Shown piece after piece: positions 32,816-35,159 of a DNA stretch of 35,159 nucleotides. Positions within the stretch are counted from its first letter, which is position 1. Every line of letters begins with the position of its first letter. Source of the DNA: JBFXJF01 sp050175155 (lineage in GTDB: Bacteria; Bacillota; Bacilli; Tepidibacillales; Tepidibacillaceae); the NCBI GenBank assembly GCA_050175155.1, contig JBFXJF010000023.1:1-35159 (forward strand), in the 5' to 3' direction. The notes beneath the pieces are model-generated. The model was not told the origin of the DNA, searched no databases, and saw only the letters and a list, made by a program, of their open reading frames with translations. The translations under genes and the position numbers were made by a program.

Positions 32816-33264
32816 CGTGCAAAGTAACAGAGGAACAACTAATCTCTTTTTTATTCGAAGAATTACCTCAAGATGAACAAAGACAGATAGATAATCACAT
32901 TTCTACCTGTAATATTTGTTCTGATAAAATTCAGGAACTGATTAAGTTAGAAGCTATTTGGATAAGTCCAGAATGCTTAGTCTCTGATACATTTTCAGAA
33001 AAAGTAATGAGCAACTTGATCCAGGGAAAACGTAGAATCTCTTTCTTCCAGAACAGAAAATTGGAGTCTATCTACAACTTTGCAGTAGCATACGTTGCTA
33101 CATACCTTTTCTTATACTTTGACGGCATTAATGGGCTTCCTAGTACCGTAAGTAAGCTTTCTTCAATAATTATGGAAAAAGAAATTGAACTATTGTTTAA
33201 TTCAAACAATGGTATAGCTTGGATAGATAAATTCTATTTTCAAGTGCTTCAATTCTTTCAATAA
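32812..33264 (+). CDS. Zinc-binding anti-sigma factor, membrane anchored
   Basis: 150 residues. The N-terminal ZAS-type domain carries H-x3-C-x2-C in HISTCNIC (about 29-36), preceded by the short helix EEQLISFLFEELPQDE. One hydrophobic segment (about 87-105; YNFAVAYVATYLFLYF) should be the membrane anchor, and a short tail faces outside. It holds the sigma factor inactive until released, by the usual mechanism. ATG overlaps the sigma stop (ATGA), with AAGGAGG 7 nt upstream, so the two are made in coupled amounts. Confidence 0.88.
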   Translation: MTCKVTEEQLISFLFEELPQDEQRQIDNHISTCNICSDKIQELIKLEAIWISPECLVSDTFSEKVMSNLIQGKRRISFFQNRKLESIYNFAVAYVATYLFLYFDGINGLPSTVSKLSSIIMEKEIELLFNSNNGIAWIDKFYFQVLQFFQ

Positions 33265-33318
33265 ATACAAGTAATATTTCGAGAAACTCAAAAAAAATCT
33301 AAAGGTGAGGTTATCTAA

Positions 33319-33789
33319 ATGAAAAAATCTAAAAGTCTAACATTCTTTCTATCTTTTGTTCCAGGAACTGGACATCTTTATTTGGGGCTAATGAACAGAG
33401 GTTTACAATTCTTGTTATTATTTTTCGGCGCGATGTTCATCTCAAACCTTCTTGTATCAGAATTGTTTGAATTTTTATTGCCTGTAATTTGGATCTATTG
33501 CTTATTCGACGCTTTACAACAATATAACAAAATTCAAGAAACTAATGAGGTTATAGATACTCCTATTATTGAGTTGACAAAGTTTATAAAATCTAATGTT
33601 TTGATTGGCTGGGCTTTAATAGCCTTTGGCGTATTTTTATTTATCGAGAAATTCTTCTTGCAAAATTATGGTTGGTTGTATTCTGCTACCTTTAGAACTG
33701 TATTATTCGCTGTAATGCTAATTATAATTGGAATATATTTGCTAATGGGTAGAAAAATAAAGAAAAGTAGTAATACGGAGGTTGAATAA
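33319..33789 (+). CDS. TM2-like integral membrane protein
   Basis: 156 residues. The start FFLSFVPGTGHLYLGLMNRG resembles the PG-x-G-x-x-Y-x-G turn of TM2-type domains. It is followed by two N-terminal helices (about 8-60), a polar stretch (60-90), and two further helices (about 93-113 and 125-147). No enzymatic motif is visible. It sits between the anti-sigma and the DUF4097 gene and ends 1 nt before the latter's start, so it probably belongs to the same stress module. ATG follows GGTGAGG. Confidence 0.75.
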   Translation: MKKSKSLTFFLSFVPGTGHLYLGLMNRGLQFLLLFFGAMFISNLLVSELFEFLLPVIWIYCLFDALQQYNKIQETNEVIDTPIIELTKFIKSNVLIGWALIAFGVFLFIEKFFLQNYGWLYSATFRTVLFAVMLIIIGIYLLMGRKIKKSSNTEVE

Positions 33790-33790
33790 C

Positions 33791-34903
33791 TTGCGTCAAT
33801 GGCGAATCGGAACTATTACCACTGGTATTCTTCTTATCCTATTAGGAGTGTTATTACTACTAAAAACATTTACTAATATAGATATTAAAGATATTTTATT
33901 TTATGGTTGGCCTGTCATTTTAATATTACTAGGATTAGAGATATTGATTTTTTCCTTAGTTAAAAATAAAGAAGGATTGAAATTTAGTTTTTTTAGTATT
34001 TTTATAATTTTTCTTGCTTTTTCACTTACTTTCCTCGTTTATGCAATTGACGAAGTAGGTTTATTTTCAGAGATCGAGAGGGTTATTGATGGAGAAAATT
34101 ATACTGTCGATGTGGAAACAACCCTAAGCCTGCCCGATACTGTTACCGAAATGTCTATTGATGCCACTAACGGTTATTTTAAGATAATCGGAAAAGAGAC
34201 TGATTCAATTAATATAACAGGAACTATGACTTTATTTTCTGAGAAGGATGAAGCTAGCGAAGATTTAGAAGAGATATATAGTGTAAAAATTATTGGAAAT
34301 AAGCTAGTCATCAATATTAATGATTCTCATAAGAATCTTTGGTTCGGAAACAGCCCAAAAGCCAACTTAAATATTGTTATTCCAAATGATCTACTTTTGA
34401 AAATTGATATTGTTAATGGGAATATAGAGATGGACAATATGTTAGCTTCTGGGAATATCGAAAACGTCAATGGAGATATTGTAATAAATAACAGCAACGG
34501 GGAATTCGATACAAAAACTGTTAATGGTAAGATATCTATTACTAATAATATTGGAGGAATTACCGCTGAAACTACTAATGGTCAAATATCGATTGCTGAA
34601 ATAGACGGGGATTTGAACTTAAAAACGACTAATGGAGATATTCAGGTTAATACTTCTACAATAAGTGATGATTGGAAGATTAGTACTCTAAATGGTAAGC
34701 TAACGCTTGATATACCAAGCGATGTAGATGTAAAAATTTCTGCTGACTCAGAGGTAAGTGATGTAGCAGGTAATATTCAGTGGATTAATCTAAACAACGA
34801 CGAATCTTATGTAGGAAGTAAAAAAGAGGTAACATTAGGTAGTGGTGAACATAGTATCGATCTAAAAACACTAAGCGGTAAAATTGAGGTAAATACAAGA
34901 TAA
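33791..34903 (+). CDS. LiaF/YvlB-like envelope protein with DUF4097 beta-repeat domain
   Basis: 370 residues. Four hydrophobic segments lie at the N-terminus (about 5-95; ILLILLGVLLLLK, WPVILILLGLEIL), the DUF5668/LiaF-type module. A long extracytoplasmic DUF4097 'toast-rack' beta domain follows (about 110-370) with repeats of the type NGN/NGDI/NGKI (VNGNIEMDNM, VNGDIVINNS, VNGKISITNN, TNGQISIAEI, TNGDIQVNTS, LNGKLTLDIP). LiaF-type proteins tune envelope stress responses; B. subtilis YvlB carries DUF4097. The frame opens at TTG 33782, but GGAGG then touches it; TTG 33791 is 9 nt behind GGAGG and is preferred. Confidence 0.85.
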   Translation: MRQWRIGTITTGILLILLGVLLLLKTFTNIDIKDILFYGWPVILILLGLEILIFSLVKNKEGLKFSFFSIFIIFLAFSLTFLVYAIDEVGLFSEIERVIDGENYTVDVETTLSLPDTVTEMSIDATNGYFKIIGKETDSINITGTMTLFSEKDEASEDLEEIYSVKIIGNKLVININDSHKNLWFGNSPKANLNIVIPNDLLLKIDIVNGNIEMDNMLASGNIENVNGDIVINNSNGEFDTKTVNGKISITNNIGGITAETTNGQISIAEIDGDLNLKTTNGDIQVNTSTISDDWKISTLNGKLTLDIPSDVDVKISADSEVSDVAGNIQWINLNNDESYVGSKKEVTLGSGEHSIDLKTLSGKIEVNTR

Positions 34904-35026
34904 AAAGACTTTAGAAAATGCCCTAGTTCAAGGCGCGTTAAAATCGAGGAGCAGAGCTTACCAGGGTAAGTGAGCACCGCAGAATTTTAGCAGCAACGAT
35001 GAAATTGGGCATTTTATAAAGTCTTT
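34904..35026 (+). repeat. 123-nt long-stem palindromic element
   Basis: Arms 34904-34923 and 35007-35026 pair at 19 of 20 positions (AAAGACTTTA...AAATGCCC). Between them, GTTAAAAT (34937-34944) pairs with ATTTTAGC (34984-34991), and CTTAC (34957-34961) with GTAAG (34966-34970) at the apex. It begins directly at the stop codon of the DUF4097 gene, has more G+C at the apex than its surroundings and no coding potential. This is the look of an intergenic MITE/REP-like repeat. Only one copy is present in the window, so its repetitive nature is inferred. Confidence 0.6.
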
Positions 35027-35085
35027 CTTAGAGAGGATGTGAAATAATCTCTGTAAATTAGCTTCCTATGATAAAACTTAAGATT

Positions 35086-35119
35086 GAGAAGTAGTCTAAA
35101 AGTGCTGCTTCTCTTTTTT
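35086..35119 (+). terminator. Intrinsic terminator of the sigma operon
   Basis: GAGAAGTAG (35086-35094) pairs with CTGCTTCTC (35105-35113) over 9 bp including one G-U, 10-nt loop, followed by six T. It ends the plus-strand unit, about 180 nt after the last stop. Confidence 0.85.
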
Positions 35120-35159
35120 AAATATATTTAATTAATATGGGCATGTCAATAGCACCTTC

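Noticed and set aside
1..35159. CRISPR array, rRNA, tRNA genes, phage genes or toxin-antitoxin pair
   Set aside because: No regularly spaced repeats, no rRNA or tRNA signatures and no recognisable phage or toxin genes; the holin-family fragment at the left edge belongs to a chromosomal envelope group.

Overview
The window is AT-rich chromosomal DNA of a low-GC Gram-positive bacterium (Firmicutes). Gene order is the main clue. From left to right it carries the start of a YvlD-like holin-family protein, a PspC protein (YvlC-like), uvrA, uvrB, a MinJ-like PDZ membrane protein, a CtpB-like S41 protease, a coiled-coil M23 hydrolase, ftsX, ftsE, a YitT/YvjA-like protein, prfB and secA. As I recall it, this is the Bacillus subtilis uvrBA-minJ-ctpB-ftsXE-prfB-secA neighbourhood, so an anaerobic or sulfur/metal-respiring member of the Bacilli, or a close relative, is likely. 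The species cannot be fixed from sequence alone.

Layout. (1) 1-5.3 kb: minus-strand uvrB-uvrA under a sigma-A promoter that abuts a LexA-type SOS box, followed by a PspC gene and a truncated holin-family gene. (2) 5.3-9.0 kb: a small unknown ORF behind a highly structured, unrecognised leader RNA with its own promoter and terminator, then minJ-like and ctpB-like genes. (3) 9.0-12.1 kb: a plus-strand ABC-F gene bracketed by two identical hairpins, then an ISL3-family insertion sequence (10663-12068) with 24-bp inverted repeats and a perfect 8-bp target duplication. (4) 12.1-17.3 kb: M23 hydrolase, ftsX, ftsE (cell-wall cleavage at division), then an overlapping pair (coiled-coil membrane protein and phosphodiester glycosidase) and bioY. 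(5) 17.3-25.7 kb: a complete argCJBDFGH operon for arginine synthesis through the acetyl-ornithine cycle. It is preceded by a T-box leader whose specifier reads best as a proline codon, then by a second promoter overlapped by an ArgR-type box; another ArgR-type box lies before argG. (6) 25.7-32.1 kb: split transketolase, a YitT-family protein, prfB with the classical programmed +1 frameshift, and secA. (7) 32.2-35.2 kb, plus strand: an ECF sigma factor, its zinc anti-sigma factor, a TM2-like membrane protein and a LiaF/DUF4097 envelope protein, followed by a 123-nt long-stem palindromic element and a terminator.

Functionally the window combines DNA repair, division and cell-wall remodelling, arginine synthesis, translation termination and secretion, and an envelope-stress sigma module. 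The items most worth following up are the orphan structured RNA at about 5666-5864, the T-box with a proline-type specifier combined with ArgR-type control of the arg operon, the twin hairpins around the ABC-F gene, and the palindromic element at the right end. Many start codons were moved from the longest open frame to the codon best placed behind a Shine-Dalgarno sequence.
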